A stretch of 64,000 nucleotides of DNA from Lunularia cruciata (GCA_948567375.1 OX419761.1:17362501-17426500), one strand, 5' to 3'. Shown: positions 33,301 through 46,029, counted from the stretch's first letter. Notes: a model not told the origin generated them from the sequence alone. Made by a program: numbers and translations.

Positions 33301-33990
33301 CTTCCACCCTTCTTTGCTTTCCTGCGCGGTCGCCTTTCCTGTCTCTTTTTTAACCTTTCTAAAATTTGTACTTACCAGGACTTTAAAGAAGAATCCAAAA
33401 GCTTTGATTATTTAAACACCAGTCACCAGGAAACCCAAAAATGTCCAGCTCGTTAAGTACCTCAACTTTGGCACTTCGACTCAACAGCACTGCGGACGTG
33501 GCAATAAATTATCTTAGTTGGCAATGAGAATATTAACTTAAAATGGTTTGTGTAAATTGTTTCTCATAGTTATTTGTAAAATATAATTTACGAAACTATT
33601 GAATTTCGCGACTATGGAGAGAACGCAGTTCCCGGGCGACCTCTTCGGAAAGTTGAGCTCCGAAACTCGTTAAATGCTTAAAAATTTCGCCAGAACTTCC
33701 AAGCTCGCTCGAATCCCTAGGCAAGTTCCCCGGATGAGTTTGGTGAGCACGGAGAGTCATTAAACGTTTAGGAGATTGGGGGTTTCCTTCGATGAGGAAT
33801 TTGAGAGTGCCAGGTTGAATTTGCTAAATGATCACGAATTTATGCACTCTTTGCTCTCCTCTTGACGGGAAAGAGTTTGTCAAAATTTACTGTCGAGTCA
33901 AATTGATCTTTAGAAACAAGGAAACCAATGTGCAGTTGAGTCATCCAAGATCGCTGAATACACATTGGTGAGATGTTTGCTAGTGCGAAC
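30368..33990. other. Less AT-rich unique sequence upstream of the hydrolase gene
   Basis: It contains the promoter and 5' UTR side of the hydrolase gene (transcribed leftward), but no TATA box is convincing. Frames such as 30405-30809 (+), which is antisense to the likely leader, and 32342-32746 (-) have no assured family. A 75-codon minus frame at 31386-31613 encodes two hydrophobic stretches and could be a small membrane protein or an exon, but nothing else supports it. No transposon proteins are seen. Confidence 0.4.
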
Positions 33991-34017
33991 TCGCGGAACG
34001 CTAGGGCGAAGTATTAG

Positions 34018-34212
34018 CAATCAAGGTTGCAAAAAGAAAATGGAACGAGAAAAAGTTCTCTAGAAGGAATGAAACAGCCTAAAGTCAAACGATGACTGCT
34101 ATTTCCAGTGACAGTCGAAGGGTGCGAAAGAGAATGGAACAAGAAAAAGTTCTCCAGAAGGAATAAAACAGCCTAGAGTCAAAGACTTATTGCCATTCGA
34201 ATGGCAGCCATC
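34018..34212. repeat. Tandem duplication, period about 95 bp
   Basis: TGC(A/G)AA(A/G)A..AATGGAAC(G/A)AGAAAAAG and TTCT(C/C)(T/C)AGAAGGAAT(G/A)AAACAGCCT occur at about 34028 and 34123. The copies differ at roughly one base in ten. The following sequence (AGTCAAA) is also shared. Confidence 0.8.
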
Positions 34213-36300
34213 CTTCGATTCCCGAAACAAGGAGATGGAAGGAGTTGGTAAATATCCAAATCTGCGATGGGTTACATTGAATTTATTTCACTTTATTTCA
34301 TTTAAAGTTACAAAGAAAAGTTCGAGAATTTCAGTGCCACTGACTAAATCATTTCAAGTGTTAGGATACAGTCAAGTCTTCTGGCCAACTTAGGGTACCG
34401 CTAAGTCGAAGTGCCAATGTTGGGGTTCTGTTAAGTGCATTTCTGGAGATGGAGGAGACGAATGCTTTTAGTTGAGCATGAATAGTTGGGAAATTAATGG
34501 GCACTTCGTACACGTTGCGACGGACTAGACTACGTGATCGTTCGGATGTCTTTTAGAACAAACAGCCACCACTCACTTTCTGCAGAATTTGTGGGGTCGC
34601 ATAAGTGACTCGGTTCTCACCTTTGTACTCTCCACCTGTCCAGAAGAAATAACTGCAATCCGGATGCTCAAAATGCTGATCACCTATGTGATCAAGCACT
34701 TTATGGAAGTCGAGGATTAGGAGTGGTGAATGTTGCTATCCTTGGTCTACAGGTCTACAGTTTTTCCAGCGATCCAACGTTTTAGCAATTAAATCTGGAA
34801 AGCGGCCATCCAATCTCCCGAAATGGCTGCAGAGCATCGAAGAAACCTGTCGGATGCTTCCGGAAACCTGAGAATCCGTGATTGCCTCATTGCCACTGTT
34901 TGAAGCTGCAAAGATGGATAACTCAAATTATAGATTGCTGTTTCTGAAAAATATCCCAGATTTGAGTTATCGTAAGACCGCTCAGGTTTCAGGCCAGATA
35001 TCGGAGGCCATACGAGGTCCTACAGATCAGCAAGTGCCCCTTGTATGGTTGTTCTAAGATGTAGCAATCTGGAGGATCGGCAATTGAGAGCAGTCTTTAA
35101 GCATCATAGGTATATAGCAAACTTACTTGCCGTCTACGGTGAGTGAATTGTGCTCGCAAAGATTCTGAGCAGAAGGACAAAGTCATCTTGCCTTAGACGT
35201 TCAACCTGTCAGAAGTGTATAACTTGAACATCGCCACAGGCCATTTTGAACTAGTAAACTCAGACACAGAGTTGAGCAGATGAGGTTTTAGAAGTAAATA
35301 ACTTGCGACTCCGTAATCAAGATCTGCCGTGAGGATTGGTTAGGTGACAGCTCGGGGAGATAGACAAATCGCACTATCTGTACACAACGCAGAGATGGTC
35401 GTTTATCATGAATCGCAACTAGAGAGTCCGGTGTAATGATGTGTTATGTGGTACTAGGAGGCACCGCCTTACATCATGCGTACAGTGAGTGCAATCCTGT
35501 TGCACAATCTGATGCTGTTGTACTTGCCAGCATCTGAAAATATTCACTTTGATATGAAAATATTCTCTTAGTGAAAACAGTCACCGACTACAGATTCTTT
35601 AAGCTTCTGTAAAATCAAACGACCAATCGTCAAACGTATCATGACTGCATGAACCGCGTGTAGCAAGTCAACAGATTGTAGACTTTGGTTCAATAGTAAG
35701 AAATATGCTACACTTCTTCTTCCCACAGAACTTACTGTGTTGGTCAGCTTCTGAAATCATAGAAATTTAGGTTGACAATGTACAACTTCTCTTCGTATGA
35801 CAACTGCCACAGTACGGTAGGATCTACTCTGTCAAGTGGAAGCTTGCGCTATCCCTACAATTAAGTACCCAAATATATGGGGAAAGAACTTCAGAAAGTC
35901 CTTTACCTCGATGCACAATGGGTTCTGCAGAGGCAAGTTCTTACACCGGGTTATCTTGTTTCCATGAAGAAAGCGCCAACGACCAGACTTTTGCAAAAAG
36001 CGCAGATCAGTAAAGCATTGGTTGTACCATCTCCGGCGATGTGCGCACTGGTTGCGCACCTTCTGCGCCAGCACAGCACATGGGTGACACCTGCGAAATC
36101 GCAGAAAGTCTTAAGAGTGAGCTCCGTCACAATCTTGTCAAAGAGAAACGGCATGCCTCCACAAAACCCGTCCACACATTCAACTTCTTCACTTTATGTG
36201 CAGATCTTCCGACTATTTGAACTCAACAGTACAGATGCAGTCGTGGATACCAATCCCAACGCTTTGGAATGGAGTTGAAATGAAGAAGACTAACTAATTG
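34213..36300. other. Unique sequence, no assured gene
   Basis: The longest frames here (plus 35877-36278, 133 codons; minus 35832-36074 and 35951-36175) overlap on opposite strands and none shows a recognisable domain. The base composition resembles the hydrolase region more than the AT-rich flanks, so a gene with small exons could be missed. Confidence 0.35.
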
Positions 36301-36319
36301 TAAAATATTCGTCCACATG

Positions 36320-37020
36320 TGGTTGGCTACTATAACAACGCTCTTGGAATGGAATTGGGACTCTCATTCTCTTGTCACTTTACTTTCTTCCTGTATTCCT
36401 CGAAACAAATGGGTATTTGTGGTCGTTGATATTTCCTGCGAGGCTCTTAACATCTACTTTGAATGTCAACCTGGTTTGAAGCGCGATGATTTGCATCATG
36501 GAACCATAAGCCACAGTTATAGGCTTGAGTGCAATAAGCACGTGCTTTCACTGTTGCCCGAGTCTCCAAAACTTTATCTCTTTTTATCTTCTTAGAAATC
36601 TTCTTGGAAACTAGATCTTTGATACTTATATCAAGTGAAACCATATTATAATCACCTGGGACTATCCAATTAATTTGAAAACTACCGTTACGGTACTGTC
36701 AACCGTATTCGAGTTTAGGACAAGTTATTACCAGATCACTTAAATTTGAATTTCTTGAGAGTCTCTATTCTTCTATTGTCAGAAATTTCAGTATTATGAT
36801 TACTTCTTTCACCAAATACTGTTATTTGGAGAAATGAGATGACTTTGACCTCGAAAGGAAGATGATGCTCCAGTTATTGTGAACTGCCCGTCCAGTTGCG
36901 GCTACAATAACACTCTTGGAGTGGAGTGGCGCTATCATCCTCCTGTGACTTTAATGTCTTCCTCAGCCAGTGGCAGAACGTCAATTAGTTGTTGACATCT
37001 ACTTCAAGATGTTCAATTTC
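36320..37020. repeat. Diverged direct duplication, offset about 570 bp
   Basis: 36327-36400 and 36896-36965 share GTTG.GGCTAC.ATAAC.CTCTTGGA(A/G)TGGA, then CTC.TGT.ACTTTA.T.TCTTCC, and later ACATCTACTT. Roughly a quarter of positions differ. The two frames translate to related but broken peptides (A-T-I-T-x-L-L-E-W). It may mark a decayed duplicated exon; no family was recognised. Confidence 0.6.
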
Positions 37021-37039
37021 AACTTCGAAGGTCACTAAA

Positions 37040-40000
37040 CCTCATTACCTAATTCGAATCGCAGTAAAATATATCACAGAATAGTAGTCAACAAAACAAC
37101 AGTCAACTATCAGTTTTAAGTATTTATTGTTGTTGAGGATATCAAGAAGCATAGTTAGTTTTTCAAGTATATTTATGTCAAAGCTTTTATCACCTAAAGG
37201 ATGTTTCTTTTTATATCATTTGATAATCTATTTGATGATATAAATTACAAGATAAATTTTTATATCATTTGAAAATTGACTTGTTGCTTTAAATCAATAG
37301 AAATTATTGTATGGTTCATGTGAGAGTGTGGAATTTACATGAATTTAGCACAAGTTGTGATACCAAAATATTTATTTGAGTTACATAATAGACCTTGAGT
37401 TACTTATGATCTCTATTATTTACTAACTTAATAACATATCTCAGTAACCTCACAATTTAATTACGAATTACTAATGTCATATGATATTGATTGATCATTC
37501 CATGAATACTCATCAATGAATACTAACCTTACTTCAATGGAAATGTCTAAATAAGCACAATCGATCATTAATCTATAAAAGATCACTTAAATGTTAGTAA
37601 TGTGAAGAAGAGGTATAATATTAAATGAAAAACTACATTTAGTAAAATAACTCGCTTTCTAATAAATATCTTAAATGTAAATATATAATTGATATCTCTG
37701 TTTCGCTAACTTTTTACACGTTGCATTAAAGAAAATTTCTGCTATTATTGAACATCTCAACTTTTATGCCTATCAAAAATCTAAAAATAAGTTTGGCAAT
37801 TTCATGAGCAATGTTATAACTTGTATAAAATAATTTTACTAAAATAAATTTTGAAATGGTTGCTCAGAGTAAAAATATAAGAATGATCTAAAATAACTAT
37901 TTCATTCTAAAATATATTTTTAATTTACCAATATATTCATATAGTTTTGGAAAAAATTAATTATATTAAAAACTTTTATTTTAGAAAATTTAGGATTAAA
38001 TATAAATATATAATTTTATATAGGTAGAAACATGCTCAATCAAGTAAATCCAATTTCTCTTAACATAGCATATATTATTAATTTTATTTAATAAAATCTA
38101 ATCTAATCTAATTTGATATCTTGTATAACTAAAATGAAAAAAAAATTCTGCAAAATCTTAGCTGTTCAATTTCATGATAAAGAGCTTTTCCCGAATGATT
38201 TATTTTACCAAATCAAAATAAAAATTTCCAAATTGATTCCATACAACCTGGCTTAATTATACTTTACATTTTTGGCTCAATACCATACATTATTTATTTA
38301 TGGAATACTCCTTTCAAAATATTTTAGATATTCATTTTCTGGATATTTTCTACATATTATATTTCTGAAATTTTAGTTGATTTTTCTCGATTTTTATATC
38401 TTATTTATGTGATTGAACTTATATAGTTCTTGTCATTTTATATTTACATCAAGTGAAGTTTTAAAATCATATTATTTTGATGTTTTCTGACAAAATATAA
38501 AATAATCTTAAATATGTAGCGTAAGGTTATAAATTTAGAAACAACTTTATCCGGTCCATAGTATATCATGAATTGCTTCATAAGAGAAACTCAAGGTTTT
38601 ACTTATATTGCTACAAAAAATTTCATGTCTCTGTTCTTTTAGACATCTCTTGAGTACGTCTTAATCTCTCCTATTTTGATAATTTATATAATTTTTATGT
38701 GTAAAACCTGGAATAATGCCTACATATGTCTAGATATTGATTCAAGAACATGTTTGCTAGTAACAATTTATTGAAAAAATAAGGTTGGGTTTCTCAGTTA
38801 TTTGAAATTAAAATATCATTTATTTGAATCAAAAGCTTATATTCTTTCCAATGAGTATTTACATTTATCACAAACATAATTTCTATGTTGGGGGTCCTTT
38901 TAAATTTGAAATAACATCTCTTGCAGATTGAAAAATAATTAGTGCATATTTTAAATCATGAGTAATTATCACCCAAGCCTTTTGCTTACTGTCTGAGATA
39001 TGATTCATGCTTCTTTTTATTAAGTTGGCAGAGGTAAAACTGCTATTCCATAAACTAATAAATCTTTGAAGGAAAACCTTTGCTTAAAATATACAAGCAT
39101 AAATATTACTAATCATGAAGGAAACTTTGAAACATAAGAAGAGTGCCAAGGTAGGCTTTAGGGGAAGGAGAGAAAAAGAAGATATTTAATGTAGTGTGTG
39201 ATACTTATTTGTATTGACATTTTAGTAAATAAATAAAATATGTATAATTTTCTGAGATTTTCACTGAGTCAGAATATCAAATGTAAAAAATTTCCTCACG
39301 CCATATATACCCCCTTCATTGGTTTAAAAATAAAATATTTTTTAAGACAGAAATGCAACATCTGTAATGTACACGGATGACGGCATTTCCACATTTCCTC
39401 ACTTTGTTTTTCCTTGATGGATAGATGACTTAGAGAAGATTTCTCTTCCGTTTAGGTGAGATCAATGAGTAAAGCTAGAGATCCATATCTCATAATATAC
39501 AGATAAAAATGATGTACAAACAAGTTTCATTATTAAAGTCATCCGGAAAAGTCTATAAATCTTCTCCAACATCAAAAGTCCAGAAAAAGGAGAATAGCAT
39601 GCCTCTATGATTTGAACTATATTTATTCTTTAACTTGTCTGATATCATTGCAACTAGTTAAAATATATTTTAAGCGATATATAGATTTTGTTAATATATC
39701 CTATGATCCTTAGACTATTTATTTTAGATTTGATTAGAGTTGCTATTGATTTTAGATTTGATTAGAGCTGCTATTGATTTTAGATTTGATCATAGTTGCT
39801 TTTGATTTACTTAAGAGTTTTCCATAAAAATAACATTTGTATTTGACTAAAAATTTTATTTCGTAAATTTCATATATAAAACTGTAGTTAATTCAAACCT
39901 TTTATTTGAAATAAATTCTAAATTTTGATTTTACAATGAAATTTTATTTATAAAAATTCTTCCTTTCTAGTGCCTTCAAAGTTAGAAAATATCTTCTTAA

Positions 40001-40158
40001 ACTTTGTTTATCTTATCAAATTTTATAAATTTATTTTTAATTGTTTTTTCTATATGGTTAAAAAACTAAATCAATTCCATATTTTGGTATGTGAAGTATA
40101 TGATAAAATTAAAAAAAATCCAAGAAGACAAATAAAGAGTATAGAAGAGAAGAGATGG
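37040..40158. other. Very AT-rich spacer
   Basis: Long A/T runs and no meaningful frames on either strand. A three-copy 28-bp repeat lies at 39722-39805. The chromovirus insertion site (ACTAA) closes the stretch at 40159-40163. Confidence 0.7.
39722..39805. repeat. Three 28-bp tandem repeats
   Basis: TTTTAGATTTGATTAGAG(T/C)TGCTATTGA occurs at 39722-39749 and 39750-39777; a third copy at 39778-39805 has TCATAG and TTTTGA variants. The period is exactly 28. Confidence 0.95.
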
Positions 40159-40163
40159 ACTAA
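40159..40163 (+). repeat. Target-site duplication ACTAA (left) of the chromovirus
   Basis: ACTAA here and at 46769-46773 flank the element exactly. Confidence 0.95.
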
Positions 40164-40900
40164 TGTAATACCAAGGGTTAGCCATATGATCTAGATGTGA
40201 AATTTGGTTTGGTAACATCTGGAATGATGTTATACATGATGGTCAAAATAGATCAGATAGAAGTATCACCAAAAGAGTACTTCTACTAATAAGGCAGAAA
40301 CCAAAATAGACTTGAGAACCTTAGAACCAATAGCTAGACATATCATTTAAAGGTGAGAATTGGTTTGGTAACATCTGGAAGGATGTTACACATGATGGAC
40401 TAAACAGATCAGAAAGAGGTATCATCAAAAGGGGACTTCTACGAATAGAGTAGGAATCGAAATATGCCTCAAATCTTTGAAGGCAATTTCGGAGGCCTAA
40501 ACGGATGAATTAGGCTTCAAAAATGTGCAGATTCCTCCCCCAACGGAGGAAAGGTTGGCCTTCCCTCTCTCCTGCTTTTTCTCGTCAAGAGCTTTCCAAT
40601 GGTACCTTACGTGATTCTGAGATTCCTACAGGAAGATTCCCTAAAAGATTCCCTCCGGTCAAAGCTTGTTTGACCAACCAGATAGGACCTAGACCAGACA
40701 TGTCACCCATCCAAGTAAGTAATCCAAGGGTGGAGCTTGCTGACATGTCACCTATCTGTGTCCCTAATCCTATGGTGGAGCTTCCTTGGAGGAGATCCTC
40801 TTTGTCTATATAATAAAGAGAAAGTGCTCCCTTGGGGCATCGAATGTTTGAGAGTGCAATCTGTGTTTTCTCTCTCTTCTCTTGTCCTTGGAGTATTACA
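40164..40900 (+). repeat. Left LTR of the chromovirus
   Basis: TGTAATACC...GAGTATTACA with TG/CA ends. A TATATAATAAAG box at about 40806 precedes a CT-rich tract (TTTTCTCTCTCTTCTCTTG) near the 3' end, the likely promoter and R region. A 4-bp deletion relative to the right LTR lies near 40610. Confidence 0.95.
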
Positions 40901-40901
40901 A

Positions 40902-40913
40902 TGGTATCAGAGC
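40902..40913 (+). other. Primer-binding site, initiator tRNA-Met
   Basis: TGGTATCAGAGC, one base after the LTR. It is identical to the common plant iMet PBS. Confidence 0.93.
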
Positions 40914-41503
40914 GAGTGTTCTAGTCCAAGAGAGTGGATCACCCCTCTTGGAATAGCACGAACTACTGAAACTGAGTAATGTGAAGTGTAGAACATAGAG
41001 TAATCGCTAGACTTAGGAAGGACTTTAGAGAGCGGATGGGATGGATGCACTGGGGGGACAATTTCCCGCACCTAGTTTTCCATTCTCAAACCCATTCCAC
41101 ATCAAGGTTATGTACATCCAGAGTGAGCAGATGAGAGTAACGCTAGTTTATCACTTTGGTGCGGAATTCATGGACAAAGTGATGAACTCACCAAATCCGG
41201 TGATTCTACCTATGGTGATATATGACAGAGAGTGGGATTTGACGATCTACATTCTATTATGATAATATGGATATGAATGTCCCAAATCCTCTCCCTTTCA
41301 ACACTCAAGTAGAAATCCATAATGTAGTGAAGCCGAAAGTGATGTTTAGAGACTTTGTGGTTAGGGATTTTGGTAAGGAGTATTATCAATGAGTGATCGC
41401 TTCTGAGGTCCCAATGGTAGTTCCGATAGTTTGTGCGCCTTCCAGAGTGATTATATTGACTCTGTATTGAAGTAGACGTTAGCAATTGGGTGTTGCAGGA
41501 ACC

Positions 41504-42592
41504 ATGGATCCGCAGTTGCAAGAGCTGGTACAAGGAATGCAAGGGATGTTGAATGAATTTTGAGAGATTAAGATGACCATGGAGACATTACAAAGTCAAG
41601 TGCAGATCCTGAGGAATGATCAAGCCATGCAAGAAGAAGAGCCATCTCAAAACCCTGTACCTGCGACTGAAGTGCTTGGAGAGGCACTTGTGCCTACAAA
41701 CCCTATCACTGGTGAAGCCACATTGCTACTCCGGATGAAGAAGACTTGCAACATTGAGCCGTACAAGGGGTAGCGTATGATGGGAGTAGTGGAAAATTGG
41801 ATCTCAAGAATGAATCGATATTTCCAATTGTTCTCAATAGAGATCACAAAGCATGCTACAGGCGTGTTTGCATGTGGGTACTTGACCGATAAAGCACTCA
41901 CATGGTATGATGCTTGGGAACAATCCATGCTGGCAGAGAGAAGGGAGGTCACATGGACAGCAATGAAAGAAGGATTGCTGAAGAATTTCCAATCGGTGGA
42001 TTTTGTGCAGATGGCTCAAACTCGGCTATGGGGATTGAGACAGAAGAATAGCATACAAGAGTATGTGGAGGCATTTCTGGATCTACAAGTTGCAATTACC
42101 GACATGAGTCCAGCAGAGGCTCTCGACAATTTCAAACGAGGGTTGAAAGAGCGGATTCGGCAAGAAGTCATGGTGCAAAACCCTCGCACGATATTTGAAG
42201 CCATTGCTTGTGCACAGAGAATAGCAGGAGCATTAGGTGGAGGTGAAGGAGTAGTTCCACCTCAACATTATCGCACAGAAATGCCACACATGGGTGGACC
42301 AATACCAATGGAATTGGGCAACCTTCAATTCCGAGATCGAGGAGCACGACCGCTTCAAGGAGAACGGGGACGGGTAGAAGAACGAAGAGATGGAGTCCCA
42401 CGAGGAGAAGGGACTCGAGGAGAACAACGCCGTTGTTACAATTGTGGCCGTATTGGGCATATATCTACCAATTGTCGCACTCGTTTCCCTAGAGGCCCTC
42501 GGCCTTCATACAAGCAATCTTTGAACAACATGGAGAGGCACATTGAAGAGGAGGAGGTGGAAACCCCTTCGGAAAATGAAGATCGCCAGTAA
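41504..42592 (+). pseudogene. Chromovirus Gag (two early stops)
   Basis: One frame from ATG 41504 to TAA 42590-42592, with TGA at 41561 and TAG at 41771 inside. After the second stop 271 codons are open. The capsid region includes W-I-S-R-M-N-R-Y-F, A-L-T-W-Y-D-A-W-E and Y-V-E-A-F-L-D-L-Q. The Arg-rich nucleocapsid has the zinc knuckle C-Y-N-C-G-R-I-G-H-I-S-T-N-C (CX2CX4HX4C) at about 42434-42475. Gag forms the particle and binds RNA. Both early stops are one C-to-T change from CGA or CAG. Confidence 0.93.
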
Positions 42593-42599
42593 ATGTACC

Positions 42600-43059
42600 T
42601 CGTGGCCTTACTGGCTCAATAAGGAAGCATAGAAGCAAGGGAAGGAAGAAGAATAATGCGCAAAGATCCCGAAAGGCAACCTCACAATTGATTGTTGTGA
42701 ATGGAATCCTAGAAGGTAATCAAGTGAGAGTATTAATAGATCCAGGAGCAACAGAGAATTTCTTATCTCGCTCTATTGCAATAAGATTGGGAATGGATCT
42801 AGAGAGGGATGGAAGTGAAGAAGTAGAGTTACCAAATGTGCAAACAGAGAGGATTGAATCATTACTTAGACGAGTAACCCTCTCTGTAGGAGAATATCAA
42901 GAGGCAATTGAGTGGCGAGTGATACAGTTAGCCCGTTATGATGCAATTTTAGGCATGCCATGGATGGAGCAGTACAACCCAATGGTGGATTGGAGGAAGA
43001 AAGTAGTGAGAACCCACCAATGGTCAATCATTGGGGTTAAAGAAAAATCACACAGGTAG
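42600..43059 (+). pseudogene. Chromovirus aspartic protease
   Basis: This lies in the frame one base back from gag. The active-site strand is V-L-I-D-P-G-A-T-E-N-F, with Pro where Ser or Thr is usual. Y-D-A-I-L-G-M-P-W-M follows at the domain end, as expected for gypsy proteases. A TAG at 43057 separates it from the RT frame; the same frame reopens at 43060. Gag-to-pol continuity therefore needs either a frameshift or reflects an indel after insertion. Confidence 0.88.
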
Positions 43060-43116
43060 AAACTGTCTCAATATGTCGTAGGAACGACAATTGTTTGTAA
43101 GACCGATAGATGTTTT

Positions 43117-44130
43117 ATGGGTCTAATAAGAGAAGTCCAGAGTGCACAACTTGTTGGACAAATTCTTGAGAAATTGAAGGATGTGGTGGATGAGTTTCAA
43201 GATGTCTTTCCCGATGATCTACCCTCAAGATTACCACCTAAAAGGCGAGTAGATCACAAAATAGAGACACTCCCGGAGAAGACACCTCCTTGTAAGGCCC
43301 CATATTTCCTATCACCTCAGGAGTTGGAGGAGTGTAAGACTCAAATTGAGGAGATGCTATAGAAGGGTTCATCTAACTCAGCGTATCACCATATGGGGCC
43401 CATGTCTTGTTTGTGAAGAAGAAGGATGGTACAATGCGCATGTGCATTGACTATCGGGGTCTCAATCAGCAAATAGTGAAGAACAAATACCCTTTACCTC
43501 GCATGGATGACCTGTTTGATCAACTCCATGGAGCGAGATACTTCACCAAACTGGACTTGCGGAGCGGTTACAATCAAATCCAAATTGTAGAGGAGGATGT
43601 GTACAAAATTGCCTTTCAAACCAAGTATGGCCACTTTGAGTATCTTGTGATGCCTTTTGGCCTCACCAATGCGCCTGCCACTTTCATGAGTCTAATGAAT
43701 GACATATTTCATCCATACTTAGACAAGTTTGTTATTGTCTTCTTGGATGATATCTTAGTATATAGTAGCACGATGACAGAACACAAGCAACATCTACGAG
43801 AGGTCCTCCAGGTTCTAAGACAGAATCAATTGTACGCCAAAATCTCAAAGTGTGAGTTTGGCAAGTCTGAAGTAGACTACTTAGGGCATAGAGTAAGTGC
43901 AGAGGGCATTCAAGTATTGATAGATAAAATAGAGGTCATTCAAAAATGGAGTGCCCCAAAAGATCAGACTCAACTTAAGAGCTTCTTGGGGTTGACGGGC
44001 TTCTATCGTAGATTTGTCAAGGACTTCTCCAAGGTTGCACAACCTTTAACGGCACTACTTGGCAAGGGGAAGAAGTGGACATGGAGAACTGCACAAGAGT
44101 TGGCCTTTCAAGAATTGAAGGCCGCCTTGC
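43117..44130 (+). pseudogene. Chromovirus reverse transcriptase (frameshift near 43360)
   Basis: The frame 43117-43362 holds the pre-RT region ending L-S-P-Q-E-L-E-E-C, stops at TAG 43360, then the reading shifts and is open 43407-44345. RT blocks are: [50 protein letters not shown], and the catalytic V-F-L-D-D-I-L-V-Y near 43740. All catalytic Asp residues are present. A single-base loss in a G run plus two C-to-T stops explains the break. Confidence 0.94.
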
Positions 44131-44520
44131 TACATGCACCAATCTTGAAGTGGTATGACCCAAAATGTCCAATCAAGTTGGTTACAGATGCATCATGCGT
44201 GGCAATAAGAGCAGTCCTACAACAAGAGTGGCATGACGGATGGCATCCAATTGCATATTTCTCTCAAAAGTTGTTACCGGCAGAGCGCAACTACCACACC
44301 ACAGAACGAGAAGAGTTGGCCATCGTTCTAGCAACCAAGCATTGAAAGCACTACTTGGGCGAGAAGGCATTTATAGTAGAGATAGACCACAAACCTCTAG
44401 TCTACCTCAAGACGCAAAAGGATCTATCTCGTCACCAAATTTGGTAGGCAGAGTGGCGACAACGCTTCAACATGACAATCACCTACATGGAAGGTAAGAA
44501 GCAACTTGTAGATGCATTCA
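44130..44520 (+). pseudogene. Chromovirus RNase H (stop at 44343)
   Basis: [27 protein letters not shown] and [10 protein letters not shown] identify the gypsy RNase H domain. The TGA at 44343 sits where the family has Trp (K-H-W), a G-to-A change. The same frame continues after it to I-D-H-K-P-L and V-D-A-F-T-R. Confidence 0.9.
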
Positions 44521-45530
44521 CCCGCATGCCAATGGCCAACAACTTGGTGGCAGAGGTTAAGATTAACCCTGAATTTTGGCAAGAGATTCTAGTTGCTACA
44601 AAAACTGATCCACAGATTGTTGAAGCGCAATTGTCCAAAGGTGTCACTTGCACCCAAGGACTCACCTTTCGGGATGGCAGATTATGGATCCCAAATGTCC
44701 CAGAATTACGCACCACCATTCTAGCAGAATGTCATGATTCGGCCATTGCAGCTCATGTCGGAGTGGACAAGACCTTGGATGCAGTCAAGCGCCATTACTA
44801 TTGGCCCAAGATGAGCAACAACGTGATGGACTATGTGCGTAGCTGCCTACTTTGTCAACAAAACAAAGCTTTGAATCAAGCTCATGCAGGGCTCCTTCAA
44901 CCTCTCCCCACTCCTACCCAACATTGGGAACAAGTGAGTATGGATCTCGTTTGTGAATTACCCAAGACCACCTCAGGGTTTGATTCCATTGTGGTCTTTG
45001 TGGACCGGCTCAGCAAAATGATTCATGTACGCCCTACCACCAAGGAGGTGACCGCTCCACAACTAGCTCAACTATACTTAGATGCAATCTTTGCTCACCA
45101 TGGCTTGTCTAGAGTACTCATCACCGATAGAGGCACCCAATTCACCAATTTGTTTTGACAAACACTCTTTGGTTTCTTCAAAACCAAGTTGGCCATGTCC
45201 ACAGCTTACCACCCACAAACAGATGGCCAAATAGAGCAGGCTAATCGCACGATTGAAGACATGTTATGCGGCTTCACCTTATAAGAGCAAGAGAGGTGGG
45301 ACACCCTATTACCGTTGGTGGAATTTGCTTACAACAATTTAGTGAATACGTCCACTCAGGCCACTTTGTTCTTCCTCATGTATGGTGAGCATCCCTTCAC
45401 ACCTGCTAGCTTGATGAAGATCCGTCCAGTGACTACCAAGGTTGATGCAGTCAACACATTTGTTTCTAGAATCCAACAAGGTGTGGAGAGCGCTAAACAC
45501 AGGTTACAGATTGCGCAAAATTGACAAAAG
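44520..45530 (+). pseudogene. Chromovirus integrase core (DDE residues kept, stops present)
   Basis: Zinc-binding HHCC: E-C-H, A-A-H-V-G-V, C-L-L-C. The catalytic triad is visible in one frame: Asp in S-M-D-L-V, Asp in L-I-T-D-R-G-T-Q-F, Glu in G-Q-I-E-Q-A-N-R. Stops at 45156 (TGA, family Trp), 45282 (TAA) and 45522 (TGA, family Arg) break it. All are single transitions in otherwise well-kept sequence. Confidence 0.94.
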
Positions 45531-45557
45531 CAATATGCTGATGCCCACCGTCGGCAC

Positions 45558-46016
45558 ATGGAGTTCAATGTTGGGGATCAAGTGTGGCTATCAACAATCA
45601 ACCTCACATTAGTTGGATCTTGTAAGCTCAGACCTCATTTCATTGGGCCTTTCTCAATTCTTCATCGCATCGGCGTTGTGGCCTATCACCTTGAGCTACC
45701 ACCACACATGAAGATCCATTCAATGTTCCATGTCTCCCTACTACACAGATATGCTCCCTGATCAGGCCAAGGTCCTTCCATACAGGACATTTGACCATGT
45801 CCGACACTCACTGATGGCACAGAGGAATATGAAGTGGAGCAGATTCTCCAAAAGCGCATGCGTGGTACTCGCCATCCACGGGTGGAATATCTAGTACAAT
45901 GGAAAGGTTACCCCCTCTATGAAGCAACCTGGGAACCCGCTGCCAATTTGGCACATGCACCGATGTTGGTGCAAGCATTTGAGCAACAATTGCACAACAA
46001 GGACGTTGCGTCTTAA
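45558..46016 (+). pseudogene. Chromovirus integrase C-terminus: GPY/F module and chromodomain
   Basis: The module G-D-Q-V-W-L-S, L-R-P-H-F-I-G-P-F-S-I, M-F-H-V-S-L-L-H is followed by TGA stops at 45759 and 45792. The chromodomain spans 45834-46010: V-E-Y-L-V-Q-W-K-G-Y, Y-E-A-T-W-E-P-A. The Tyr/Trp/Tyr-type cage positions are mostly kept. Chromodomains of this class recognise histone marks and direct integration. The frame closes at TAA just before the polypurine tract. Confidence 0.94.
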
Positions 46017-46029
46017 AAGGAGGGAGGTC
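46015..46029 (+). other. Polypurine tract
   Basis: AAAAGGAGGGAGGTC immediately precedes the right LTR. It is the primer site for plus-strand DNA synthesis. Confidence 0.9.

Noticed and set aside
35877-36278. 133-codon plus-strand open frame
   Set aside because: No recognisable domain and equally long competing frames on the other strand; listed only as part of the unique region.
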